A stretch of 64,000 nucleotides of DNA. It comes from Clostridioides difficile. GTDB lineage: Bacteria > Bacillota > Clostridia > Peptostreptococcales > Peptostreptococcaceae. The stretch lies in the NCBI RefSeq assembly GCF_001299635.1, contig NZ_JRHN01000031.1, positions 1-64,000 of the forward strand, read 5' to 3'. The notes under the pieces are model-generated. The model was not told where the DNA came from. It did no database searches and saw only the letters and a list, made by a program, of their open reading frames with translations. A program made the position numbers and the translations under genes. Positions within the stretch are counted from its first letter, which is position 1, and each line of letters opens with the position of its first letter. Shown one piece after another: positions 52,918-61,549 of the stretch.

Positions 52918-54618
52918 ATGATAAAACAATTTATAAAATATTATAAGCCGTATAAGAAAATTTTCACACTAGACCTTATAGCAGCTTTTTTATTTTCCTT
53001 ATGTGATTTAGTTTATCCTATGATAACTAGAAATATAATGGATGATATTGTTCCAAATAAAAATTTAAGAATGTTAGTAGTTTTTGCAGTAGTACTTATA
53101 CTTATATTTATAGCAAAAGCAGGGCTTAACTATTTTATGCAGTATTGGGGGCATGTTATAGGTGTAGATATGCAAGCTGATATGAGAAATGAAGTATTTA
53201 CACATTTGCAGAGACTTCCAAATACGTATTTTGATAATAACAAATCTGGGGTAACTATGTCTAGAATAGTAAATGACCTAATGGATATAACAGAACTTGC
53301 ACATCATGGGCCTGAAGATTTATTCATTTCTATAGTAATGTTAGTGGGTTCATTCTTTATACTTATAGATATAAATATTCCTCTTACTCTCATAATATTT
53401 GCTATATTACCATTTATAATTTGGTTTGCAATAGCTAAAAAAGATAAGATGAATGTTGCTTTTATGAAGAGTAGAGTTACTATAGGTGATGTGAATGCTA
53501 CATTAGAAAATAGTATAGCAGGTATGAAAGTAACTAAGTCTTTTTGTACTGAAAAAGAAGAATTAAATAAGTTTGTAAGAAGTAATAAGTTATTTAGAAG
53601 AGCAAGACAAGATTCTTATAAAGTAATGGCAGAATATTATTCTGGGATGAACTTATACATGGATATTTTAGAGTGGGTAGTTGTCATAGCTGGTGGTTAC
53701 TTTACTTATCTTGGAAAAATTACATTGGGTGATTTTGCTGCTTATATACTATATGTAAAAATGTTTATACAGCCTATGAAAAAATTGATAAACTTTACAG
53801 AGCAATATCAAAATGGTATGACAGGTTTTAAACGATTCATAGAAATAATGGAACAAGACCATCAAAAAGAAGCTAAAAATCCTGTTGAGCTTGAAAATGT
53901 AAAAGGTAATATTGAGATAGAAAATATATCTTTCACATACGAAGATAAGACTCAAGTATTAAATAATTTGAGTTTATCTATAAAAGCTGGTAAGACGATA
54001 GCATTAGTTGGACCTTCTGGAGGAGGAAAGACTACATTATGCAATCTATTACCAAGGTTTTATGAATTTGATGAGGGTGATATAAAAATTGATGGAAAGA
54101 GTATAAAAGATGTTAGTTTAAAATCATTGAGAAAAAATATAGGTATAGTTCAACAAGATGTATTTTTATTTACAGGAACTATAAGAGATAATATTCTTTG
54201 TGGAAATCCTAATGCTACAGATGAAGAAATGATAGCAGCAGCTAAAAAGGCGAGAATACATGACTTTGTAGAGACTTTACCAGATGGATATGATACTTAT
54301 ATAGGTGAAAGAGGAGTAAAATTATCAGGTGGACAAAAACAAAGAATATCAATCTCGAGAATATTTTTAAAGAATCCTCCAATAATAATATTGGATGAGG
54401 CTACATCTGCGTTAGACAATGTAACAGAAAGGGAAATTCAAGAGTCTTTAGAAGAATTAAGCAAAGATAGAACAAATTTAGTTGTCGCACATAGATTAAC
54501 TACTATAAAAAATGCTGATGAAATCATAGTATTGACAGATAAAGGAATTGAAGAAAGAGGTACTCATGAAGAGTTAGTAAACAAAAATGGGGTATATAGT
54601 AGATTACACAATAACTAG
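52918..54618 (+). CDS. ABC exporter half-transporter (MsbA/BmrA type)
   Basis: 566 aa; ATG follows GGAGGAGGG. Six N-terminal membrane helices (about 15-310) are fused to an ATPase. Walker A is GPSGGGKT (365-372), with a Q-loop IVQQDVFLF. The signature is LSGGQ (469-473), Walker B is ILDEATSALD (D493, E494) and the switch His is in VAHRLTT. It should act as a homodimer since no partner gene is present. The family exports lipids or drugs; the substrate is unknown. An extended -10 (TGTTATACT, 52859-52867) lies 51 bases upstream. Confidence 0.88.
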   Translation: MIKQFIKYYKPYKKIFTLDLIAAFLFSLCDLVYPMITRNIMDDIVPNKNLRMLVVFAVVLILIFIAKAGLNYFMQYWGHVIGVDMQADMRNEVFTHLQRLPNTYFDNNKSGVTMSRIVNDLMDITELAHHGPEDLFISIVMLVGSFFILIDINIPLTLIIFAILPFIIWFAIAKKDKMNVAFMKSRVTIGDVNATLENSIAGMKVTKSFCTEKEELNKFVRSNKLFRRARQDSYKVMAEYYSGMNLYMDILEWVVVIAGGYFTYLGKITLGDFAAYILYVKMFIQPMKKLINFTEQYQNGMTGFKRFIEIMEQDHQKEAKNPVELENVKGNIEIENISFTYEDKTQVLNNLSLSIKAGKTIALVGPSGGGKTTLCNLLPRFYEFDEGDIKIDGKSIKDVSLKSLRKNIGIVQQDVFLFTGTIRDNILCGNPNATDEEMIAAAKKARIHDFVETLPDGYDTYIGERGVKLSGGQKQRISISRIFLKNPPIIILDEATSALDNVTEREIQESLEELSKDRTNLVVAHRLTTIKNADEIIVLTDKGIEERGTHEELVNKNGVYSRLHNN

Positions 54619-54661
54619 TGTATAAATTTTATACCATAACTAACATATACACTAAATTTAT

Positions 54662-54751
54662 AAACATAGAATATATTAAGGTTCATAAATCAAATTCATC
54701 TTATATTAATGAGTTGTTTTATGAAAAAATGTATTCTATGTTTTATTTTTT
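54662..54751 (+). terminator. Oversized terminator hairpin after the ABC exporter gene
   Basis: AAACATAGAATA (54662-54673) pairs with TATTCTATGTTT (54732-54743). Inside, TTCATAAATCAA pairs with TTGTTTTATGAA (11 of 12). TATTTTTT follows. With the outer stem it spans about 82 nt. Confidence 0.7.
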
Positions 54752-54979
54752 GCAAATTACAATTAATTCTATTTATAAGAATGGTGATAAATAGCCATTA
54801 GTTGGGATAACGTTTTTCTAAAAAGAATAATTTAGAAAGCTAACTTTAATTTATAGAATTTATAGAATTTTATGAAAAAAATCGAATTTTGACTTGAAAT
54901 GTTTTTCAAAAGTAGTAAAATAATGGATAACTATACATACATTGTATACAAATATATTTATTATGAGGGGGGATTTTGT
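54752..54979 (+). other. Leader region before the transporter-amidohydrolase pair
   Basis: About 230 bases with no gene. TTTATAGAA occurs twice in tandem (about 54851-54871). The frame of the transporter is open back to 54899 but without a ribosome site. I see no clear promoter pair or riboswitch. Confidence 0.4.
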
Positions 54980-56167
54980 ATGGAGGCAATAACAGCTTTT
55001 TGTCTGGTTTTAGTGTCACTGACGATAGGAGATGTAGTTTCAGCAAAAACTAAAGCTTTTGTTCCATCAGTTTTTGTATCAGCAATTATATTTATAGTAG
55101 GATTTTGGACTTTTTTCCCAGAAAATATAGTAGATTTAGCCGCTTTAGGAACACCATTAGCCCAATTGGGAATGCTTTTATTAATAACACATATGGGAAC
55201 TATGATGAGTATTAAGGAATTAGCAGGTCAATGGAAAACAATCGTAATAGCTTTAGCAGGAATAGTAGGCATATGTGTAGGCGCTTTAGCATTAGGTACA
55301 GTAGTATTTGGATGGGATACAGCAGTAATAGCTACACCTCCTCTTACTGGAGGACTAGTTGCATCTATAATGATGGCAGATGCTGCTACAGCAAAAGGTC
55401 TTGCAAGTTTGGCAGTACTTGCAATTTTAATGTATGTTGCACAAGGATTTGCAGGTTATCCGATTACAGCATTGATGCTTAAAAAAGAAGGAAAAAGACT
55501 TTTATCAGATTTTAGAAGTGGAAAAGTAACTGCAAGTAAAGTTGAAGAAAAAACTGAGAATGTACCTGAACAAAAAAGTAGATTTAAGATAATTCCAGAT
55601 TTACCTGAAAAGTATGATACAACATATATGATAATACTTAGATTAGGATTGGTAGCATGGTTAGCAGTACAATTTACAAATCTTACACATGAAGTTGTAT
55701 CTAGATATGTTATATGTTTAATATTTGGTGTAATAGCATCAGAACTTGGAATAGTTGATAGAAAACCTCTTAACAAATCTGGTTCATTTGGATGGTTAAT
55801 GACATCATTGATGGCTTTTATATTTGCAGGTTTAGCAAAGGCTACACCAGCAATGCTTGCTGAAATGGCAGTTCCTCTTGTAGGAATTATAATATTTGGT
55901 GTAATAGGTATGGGGATATTCTCTATTATAGCAGGTAAGCTTTTAGGCGAAAGTAAAGAAATGGCTTTTTCAGTTTCACTTACAGCACTTTATGGTTTCC
56001 CACCTAACTATATATTAACTGAAGAAGCAGTAAAAGCTTTAGCTGAAACACCAGAAGAAAAAGAATTTTTAATGGATAAGATGCTTCCAAAGATGCTTGT
56101 TGGAGGATTCACTACAGTTACAATAGCTTCTGTAGTAATAGCAGGTATATTTGTAAATCTAATCTAA
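54980..56167 (+). CDS. Multi-pass membrane transporter, GltS-like
   Basis: 395 aa from ATG 54980, 8 bases after GAGGGGGG. About ten hydrophobic helices in two similar halves; the halves contain TPLAQLGMLLLITHMGTMM and KATPAMLAEMAVPLVGIIIFG. A PPLTGGLVASIMMADAA segment sits between helices, and a charged loop (about 160-200) splits the protein. The pattern suggests a sodium-coupled organic-acid or amino-acid carrier distantly like GltS, but I do not recognise the exact family. The M20 amidohydrolase gene follows 65 bases later, so the substrate may be an amino-acid conjugate or small peptide. This is inference. Confidence 0.6.
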   Translation: MEAITAFCLVLVSLTIGDVVSAKTKAFVPSVFVSAIIFIVGFWTFFPENIVDLAALGTPLAQLGMLLLITHMGTMMSIKELAGQWKTIVIALAGIVGICVGALALGTVVFGWDTAVIATPPLTGGLVASIMMADAATAKGLASLAVLAILMYVAQGFAGYPITALMLKKEGKRLLSDFRSGKVTASKVEEKTENVPEQKSRFKIIPDLPEKYDTTYMIILRLGLVAWLAVQFTNLTHEVVSRYVICLIFGVIASELGIVDRKPLNKSGSFGWLMTSLMAFIFAGLAKATPAMLAEMAVPLVGIIIFGVIGMGIFSIIAGKLLGESKEMAFSVSLTALYGFPPNYILTEEAVKALAETPEEKEFLMDKMLPKMLVGGFTTVTIASVVIAGIFVNLI

Positions 56168-56232
56168 TATTTAACTGATAATGATAAAAAATATTTTAAA
56201 GAAGAAGAATATGTACTACCTGGAGGTCTGGA

Positions 56233-57396
56233 ATGGATATTAAGGAAATAACAAAGAGTTATAAAGACTATGTGATTAAGCTTAGAAGGGAATTTCATGA
56301 AAATCCTGAGAAGAGTATGGAAGAAGTTAGAACATCAAAGAGAATCAAAGAAGAACTTGATAAAATTGGAGTGCCATATGTATCAGCTGGAGGCACAGGT
56401 GTAATTGCAACTATAAAAGGAGCTAAGCCAGGAAAGACTGTAGCACTTAGAGGTGATATGGATGCTCTACAAGTTGTTGAATGTACTGATGTAGAATATA
56501 AATCGAAAAATGAAGGGCTTATGCATGCTTGTGGTCATGATGGTCATACATCAATGCTTTTAGGAGCAGCGAAAGTACTAAATGATATTAAAGATAGTAT
56601 TAATGGAACTGTAAAATTATTTTTTCAACCAGGAGAAGAAGTTGGTAAAGGTGCAAGAGCTATGATTAAAGATGGTGCGATGGAAGGTGTAGATAGCGTA
56701 TTTGGGATACATCTTTGGACTGATGTGGAATCTGGAACTATATCAGTAGAAGAAGGACCAAGAATGGCTTCTGCTGACTTCTTTAAAATCACTGTAAAAG
56801 GTAAGGGTGGTCATGGCTCACTTCCTCATCAAGGTGTTGATGCAGTACTTGCAAGTTCAGCAATAGTTATGAATTTACAATCTATGGTTAGTAGAGAAGT
56901 AAGTCCTTTAGAGCCATTAGTTGTAAGTGTTGGAGTTTTAAATTCTGGAACTAGATTTAATGTAATAGCAAGTGAAGCTATCTTAGAAGGTACAATAAGA
57001 CTATTTAATCCAGAACTTAGAAAACAAATTCCTTCAATTCTAGAACGTATAGCAAAATCTACAGCAGGAGCATATAGAGCAGAAGCTGAATTAGAATATG
57101 GATATCTAACTCCAGCAGTTATAAATGACAAAGAATGCTCAAAGATAGCAACTGATGCAGCAATTAAGCTATTTGGAGAAGAATGTATAACAATGTTTGA
57201 AAAAGTAACAGGAGCAGAAGATTTGGCTGAATTTATGAATATTGCACCTGGTGCGCTAGCCTTTGTAGGAGCTAGAAATGAGTCAAAAGGTGCTTGTTAT
57301 CCTCACCATCATGGATGTTTTAATATAGATGAGGATGCGTTAGAGATTGGAACTGCTTTATATGTTCAATATGCAGTGGACTTTTTAAATAAATAA
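56233..57396 (+). CDS. M20D-family amidohydrolase
   Basis: 387 aa, start after CTGGAGG. Zinc/manganese amidohydrolase like hippurate hydrolase, N-acyl-aminoacid and indole-acetyl-aminoacid hydrolases. Metal ligands: HACGHDGHT (the conserved Cys and two His), QPGEEVGKGARAMI (Glu pair), GIHLW, and a late His in CYPHHHGCF. The dimerisation domain is about 180-290 (KGKGGHGSLPHQGVDAV). It is paired with an importer-like membrane protein upstream, resembling an uptake-and-cleave module. The acyl group removed is unknown. Confidence 0.87.
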   Translation: MDIKEITKSYKDYVIKLRREFHENPEKSMEEVRTSKRIKEELDKIGVPYVSAGGTGVIATIKGAKPGKTVALRGDMDALQVVECTDVEYKSKNEGLMHACGHDGHTSMLLGAAKVLNDIKDSINGTVKLFFQPGEEVGKGARAMIKDGAMEGVDSVFGIHLWTDVESGTISVEEGPRMASADFFKITVKGKGGHGSLPHQGVDAVLASSAIVMNLQSMVSREVSPLEPLVVSVGVLNSGTRFNVIASEAILEGTIRLFNPELRKQIPSILERIAKSTAGAYRAEAELEYGYLTPAVINDKECSKIATDAAIKLFGEECITMFEKVTGAEDLAEFMNIAPGALAFVGARNESKGACYPHHHGCFNIDEDALEIGTALYVQYAVDFLNK

Positions 57397-57416
57397 ATTT
57401 AATATACTATAAGGAA

Positions 57417-57451
57417 AAAGCAGAGACTAAGTTTATATCTCTGCTTTTTTA
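57417..57451 (+). terminator. Terminator after the amidohydrolase gene
   Basis: AAGCAGAGA pairs with TCTCTGCTT around an 11-base loop, then TTTTT. Confidence 0.85.
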
Positions 57452-57547
57452 TGGTCTATAATTTTTATAAGGATTGACTATATAAAATATATATGATAGG
57501 ATAAAAGAAAATGATAATCAATATCAAATAAAAAGAAGGTGATTTAT

Positions 57548-58351
57548 TTGAATAATGTAGTGTTTGCATTTTTGATAACATTATTGGCAGGTTTGTCTAC
57601 AGGTATAGGTAGTTGTATAGCCTTTTTTGCTAAAAAAACTAACACGAAGTTTCTTTCTATAAGTTTAGGATTTTCTGCTGGTGTTATGATTTATGTGTCT
57701 ATGATAGAAATTTTTCCTAAAGCACAAGATGCTTTGACAAAGTCTATGGGAGAGAAAATGGGAAGCTGGTCAACTGTAATAGCTTTTTTTGCAGGGATGG
57801 CTATCATTGCAATTATTGATAAGTTAATACCTCAAGAAGAAAATCCACATGAGATAAAGAAGATGGAAAATATAGAGGAACAAAATATCAAAAGAAATAA
57901 ATCTCTTTTGAGAACAGGTATATTTACAGCAATGGCTATAGCAATTCATAATTTTCCAGAAGGTTTAGCTACATTTATATCAGCTCTTGACGATGTTACG
58001 ATAGCTATACCAATAGCTATTGCAATTGCTATACACAATATACCAGAAGGTATATCCGTATCTGTACCAGTTTATTATGCTACAGGAGATAAGAAGAAAG
58101 CTTTTTATTATTCTTTTTTATCTGGTATGTCTGAACCATTAGGAGCAATTATTGGATATGCACTTCTTAGAAATTTCTTAAATGATATAACTCTTGGAAT
58201 TATATTTGCAATTGTAGGGGGAATCATGGTATTTATATCGCTTGATGAACTATTGCCATCAGCTAGAGAGTATGGTGAACATCATTTATCCATTTATGGT
58301 TTAATTGCAGGCATGGGTGTTATGGCTATTAGTTTACTGCTATTTAAATAA
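57548..58351 (+). CDS. zupT: ZIP-family metal transporter (ZupT-like)
   Basis: 267 aa, eight hydrophobic segments. ZIP carriers bring Zn2+, and often Fe2+ or Mn2+, into the cytoplasm. The two metal-site motifs are HNFPEGLATF and HNIPEGISVS in helices 4 and 5. A His/Glu/Asn-rich loop (EENPHEIKKMEN, about 105-115) lies between helices 3 and 4. A GTG at 57539 is part of the AAGGTGA ribosome site, so TTG 57548 is taken. It is a single gene. No Fur or Zur box was recognised. Confidence 0.88.
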   Translation: MNNVVFAFLITLLAGLSTGIGSCIAFFAKKTNTKFLSISLGFSAGVMIYVSMIEIFPKAQDALTKSMGEKMGSWSTVIAFFAGMAIIAIIDKLIPQEENPHEIKKMENIEEQNIKRNKSLLRTGIFTAMAIAIHNFPEGLATFISALDDVTIAIPIAIAIAIHNIPEGISVSVPVYYATGDKKKAFYYSFLSGMSEPLGAIIGYALLRNFLNDITLGIIFAIVGGIMVFISLDELLPSAREYGEHHLSIYGLIAGMGVMAISLLLFK

Positions 58352-58383
58352 GCTTATAGATATCTGATTGTAACCTAAAATTA

Positions 58384-58443
58384 ATATCAAAATGATATAA
58401 TTATTTAAATAGATTTTTTAAGATATTTAAAAATATCATTTTG
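58384..58443 (+). promoter_or_regulatory. Nested inverted repeats before the DUF2812 gene
   Basis: ATATCA-AAA-TGATAT (58384-58398) is a short hairpin. Its right side, CAAAATGATAT (58388-58398), is also a perfect 11-bp complement of ATATCATTTTG (58433-58443), which touches the GGAGAG ribosome site. TGATATAAT within it (58393-58401) could instead be an extended -10, in which case the left arm is not transcribed. Confidence 0.4.
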
Positions 58444-58456
58444 GAGAGTGAGTATT

Positions 58457-59008
58457 ATGAAAAAGAAAACAAGGTTTAAATTTGACTGGTATGGCTCACC
58501 TGATAAGATAGAGAAATGGTTAGAGGATATGGAAATTAAAGGATATAATTTATATAAGATAAATAAACTTGGTGGAATATTTTACTTTTATAAAGGAAGT
58601 CCAAGAAAAATAAAATACACTGTTGATTACTACTATGATGCAGAGAATAATTATTTTAATGAACATAAATCAAAAGGTTGGAATCTTGTTTTTAGGAGTA
58701 TTGGCAGTTTTATGGGTACATCTTCATGGTATGTATGGTCTAAAGAATATGAAGATGTACCTCCTAAATTATATAGCGATTTTGATAAACTAAATAAAGT
58801 AAAATCAATTTTGTTTATGAACGTATTTATATTATTTTTGTTAGTGGTAATCTTTATATATTTATTATATGTTGAAGTAAGTAATCTATCTAGTGGTTAT
58901 GGTGTATCAATAACTGCTATTGTACTACAGATTATGTTATTAGTTTTATATATAGTACAGTTATATAAGAGACTAATGTATTATCTAAGGCTTAAAAAGT
59001 TTAAATAA
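58457..59008 (+). CDS. DUF2812-family membrane protein
   Basis: 183 aa; ATG 58457 lies 8 bases after GGAGAG. A GTG at 58448 overlaps the ribosome site. Residues 1-110 are the DUF2812 domain: WYGSPDKIEKWLEDMEIKGY, YFYKGSPRKIKYTVDYY, HKSKGWNLVF and SWYVWSKE. Two C-terminal membrane helices (about 118-140 and 150-172) anchor it, with a basic tail. DUF2812 proteins are often encoded beside PadR-type regulators, but none is here. Function unknown. It is followed by a terminator. Confidence 0.75.
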   Translation: MKKKTRFKFDWYGSPDKIEKWLEDMEIKGYNLYKINKLGGIFYFYKGSPRKIKYTVDYYYDAENNYFNEHKSKGWNLVFRSIGSFMGTSSWYVWSKEYEDVPPKLYSDFDKLNKVKSILFMNVFILFLLVVIFIYLLYVEVSNLSSGYGVSITAIVLQIMLLVLYIVQLYKRLMYYLRLKKFK

Positions 59009-59017
59009 ATAGAAGAG

Positions 59018-59061
59018 GGTACCTTGAAATGATTTTAAAAAAACTTTTAAGGTACTTTCTT
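59018..59061 (+). terminator. Terminator after the DUF2812 gene
   Basis: GGGTACCTTGAAA pairs with TTTAAGGTACTTT with G-U pairs, then CTTTTG. The T run is moderate. Confidence 0.6.
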
Positions 59062-59145
59062 TTGTTCATGAATACTGTTTTTTAATACTGTTGATTTTTA
59101 TTATGAAATTGATATATCAAAATAACAATTGCATAAAATTGAGTA

Positions 59146-59205
59146 TTGATATAAATAATTTGAAAATGTTATTCTAAAGTATCAGATGTGTAAAATCACA
59201 TCTGA
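59146..59205 (+). promoter_or_regulatory. Promoter with operator-like inverted repeat before the two-component genes
   Basis: TTGATA (59146-59151), 18 bases, TATTCT (59170-59175) with an upstream TG. At the predicted start lies a perfect 9-bp inverted repeat, TCAGATGTG (59182-59190) and CACATCTGA (59197-59205), with a 6-base spacer and no T run. It could be an operator or a 5' hairpin. Confidence 0.5.
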
Positions 59206-59263
59206 GTAAATTAATTCAAATATTTTAACTGTATTAATTAAAAATCGTGCAAGGAGGAATTTT

Positions 59264-59977
59264 ATGATTAATATAGCAGTTTGTGAAGATGAAAAAGAAA
59301 CTCAACTTTTAATAGTAGATTATATTGAGAATATATTAAAAAATATAAGTATAGAATATGAAATAAAAAAATATTTATCTGGAGAAGAGTTACTTGAAAA
59401 CAACTTAAAAGACATAGATATACTATTTCTTGATATAAAGATGGAAAAACTAAATGGAATGGATACTGCAAGAAAGATTAGAAAAATGGGTAGTGAAATG
59501 GAAATAATATTTATAACCTCCTTGATAGACTATGTACAAGAAGGATATGAGGTAAGAGCTTATAGATATTTGCTAAAGCCGATAGAATTTGAAGAATTAA
59601 AAAAACATATGTTGACCTGTATTAAAGATATAGAAACAAACAAGGATAGTTATATCATAATAAAAAATAAGTCAAACACATACAAGATTTATTTAAATGA
59701 AATTAAATATATAGAAGTTCAAAAAAAAGAGATGCTAATACACACTATAAATAAAAATTTTTATATAAGATATAGCTTAAACAAAATAGAAAAAGAATTA
59801 AATCTATCTAGATTTATAAGATGCCATAAAAGTTTTATAGTAAATTTAAGCCATGTTGAAAATATAAAGTATAATATTGCAATATTGGAAAGTGGTGAGG
59901 AAGTACCTATTAGTAGATATAGGTATAAAGAGGTTAAGGAGAAGTTTTTGAGATTTCTTGGTGATACAATATGTTAA
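59264..59977 (+). CDS. LytTR-family response regulator (AgrA-like)
   Basis: 237 aa, start after CAAGGAGG. The receiver domain is residues 1-120: acidic pocket CEDE (7-10), phospho-acceptor D57 in LFLDIKM, and the LKPIEF lysine. The LytTR DNA-binding domain is about 135-235, with RYSLNKIEKEL and FIRCHKSFIVNLSHVENI as family marks. Such regulators bind direct repeats near target promoters. Its last 7 bases overlap the sensor kinase gene. No agrB or agrD-like peptide gene was found within the window. Confidence 0.88.
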   Translation: MINIAVCEDEKETQLLIVDYIENILKNISIEYEIKKYLSGEELLENNLKDIDILFLDIKMEKLNGMDTARKIRKMGSEMEIIFITSLIDYVQEGYEVRAYRYLLKPIEFEELKKHMLTCIKDIETNKDSYIIIKNKSNTYKIYLNEIKYIEVQKKEMLIHTINKNFYIRYSLNKIEKELNLSRFIRCHKSFIVNLSHVENIKYNIAILESGEEVPISRYRYKEVKEKFLRFLGDTIC

Positions 59978-61350
59978 ATTTCATGACTGAGCTATTATTA
60001 ATTTTATCTATATTTATAAGATTTACTATAATGAAAGATGTATTAACTTACAAAGAAGAGCATAAAAAAAATGAAAAAATAATATTCTGTATTCTGTTGT
60101 TCTTAATTTATACTATGCTTCAAGTAACTAGATTATTGAATGAAGGAAAATATTCTAATAATATAAACTATTTATTTCCTATTGTAGCATTTATTGTATG
60201 GGGAGTATATTATAATTATTTTTACAAGATAAGTATTATTAAGTATACTGTTTTCTTTTATTTATTCAGTGTATATTATGAATGTTTAAACGATGTTGTA
60301 TATAGGGTACTATTTTTTGTGATTACAGGTAATGTCATATCGTCTAAGGAATATTTATTAGCATCTCAACTAGATTATATAAAAATTCATATATATAGTA
60401 ACTTAATAATGATTCTTATATACATGGTATTTTATTTTTTTAGAAAGTATATAAAATCAATTACTCAGGATAAGAGAAATTATGTATATTTATTATTTGC
60501 TTTATTAGCTAATACAACTAATGTATTCACAAATTATATATTAAAGAAATTAGAACGGTTTGGGTCATTATATTCGGAAGGATATTATTTTGATAATTTT
60601 GTGAATCCAAAGTTAATAGGAGCTAGTAGTATACTTCTTATACTAGTATTTAAAGAAATAATAAAAGAAAATAGATTAAAATCTCAAAATGAATTAATAA
60701 AAAATAAGTTAGAGATGCAATATGCACATTATTTAGCCATTCAAGAATCCCATATGAAGGTTAGGAAGCTTTACCATGATATAAATAATCATATTTATTG
60801 TGTAGAGAATCTCAAAAATAATAGTGAAGAAATAGATGAATATGTGAGTAATTTAAAAGATGAAATTAAATCATTTAAATATATTTATAATACAGGAAAT
60901 ATGATACTAGACATTATAATTAACGAAAAGAGCGAAATATGTGCAAAACAGGGAATTAAATTTAATTGCTGCATAAATTTTTCAAAAATAAATTTTATGA
61001 AGCCTATAGATGTCTCAAGCATTTTTTCTAATATTTTAGATAATGCTATAGAAGCATGTGATAAAATCATGGATGAAAATAGTAATAAATATATCAAAAT
61101 TAAAGGAACTATAACGAAGTCATTTTTTGTACTTAAATGTGAAAATAGTAAGATAAATTCTATTACTATAAATAGAAGTATATTATTGACAGATAAAATG
61201 GATAAATTTATGCATGGAATAGGAATTCAGAGTATTAAATCGTCTTTGCAAAAATATAATGGAGAACTATTATTTGAAAATAATAAGGATAAGTTCATGC
61301 TGAATATATACATACCATTGAATCAAGATACTGACAGTTGGGATGATTAA
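59971..61350 (+). CDS. GHKL-type sensor histidine kinase (AgrC-like)
   Basis: 459 aa. Six or seven N-terminal membrane helices (about 1-225) are followed by a cytoplasmic kinase. The phospho-acceptor is H269 in KLYHDINNHIYCV (HPK10 type), the N-box is NILDNAIEAC and the G-box is HGIGIQSIKSSL. This layout is typical of kinases that sense small peptides at the membrane. It overlaps the response regulator gene, and the two form one unit. The signal is unknown. The pair precedes the glycyl radical enzyme by 200 bases but has its own promoter, so a regulatory link to it is only possible. Confidence 0.86.
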   Translation: MLNFMTELLLILSIFIRFTIMKDVLTYKEEHKKNEKIIFCILLFLIYTMLQVTRLLNEGKYSNNINYLFPIVAFIVWGVYYNYFYKISIIKYTVFFYLFSVYYECLNDVVYRVLFFVITGNVISSKEYLLASQLDYIKIHIYSNLIMILIYMVFYFFRKYIKSITQDKRNYVYLLFALLANTTNVFTNYILKKLERFGSLYSEGYYFDNFVNPKLIGASSILLILVFKEIIKENRLKSQNELIKNKLEMQYAHYLAIQESHMKVRKLYHDINNHIYCVENLKNNSEEIDEYVSNLKDEIKSFKYIYNTGNMILDIIINEKSEICAKQGIKFNCCINFSKINFMKPIDVSSIFSNILDNAIEACDKIMDENSNKYIKIKGTITKSFFVLKCENSKINSITINRSILLTDKMDKFMHGIGIQSIKSSLQKYNGELLFENNKDKFMLNIYIPLNQDTDSWDD

Positions 61351-61480
61351 GTTACTAGTTGGACTATACAAATTTTATATTTCAAATCATTAGTATATTA
61401 GTTTACTATAAAAATTCATAACAAGATAGAAATAGATTATATATAAATTATTTGTGCTTCCATTTTATGTAAAAGGACAG

Positions 61481-61511
61481 TATAATATAATTAAAGTATG
61501 TTATAACATAC
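61481..61511 (+). promoter_or_regulatory. TATAAT followed by a perfect 16-bp palindrome upstream of the glycyl radical enzyme gene
   Basis: TATAAT is at 61481-61486; no good -35 at normal spacing was found. GTATGTTATAACATAC (61496-61511) is its own reverse complement and would cover about +3 to +18. That is the position of a repressor operator, or of a factor compensating for the weak -35. Confidence 0.55.
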
Positions 61512-61549
61512 AAAAAGATAATAGATATTTATCTAAAGGGGGATTTTAA

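Noticed and set aside
54899-54979. N-terminal extension of the transporter gene
   Set aside because: The extension lacks a ribosome site and reads as AT-rich noise. The GAGGGGGG before ATG 54980 marks the start.
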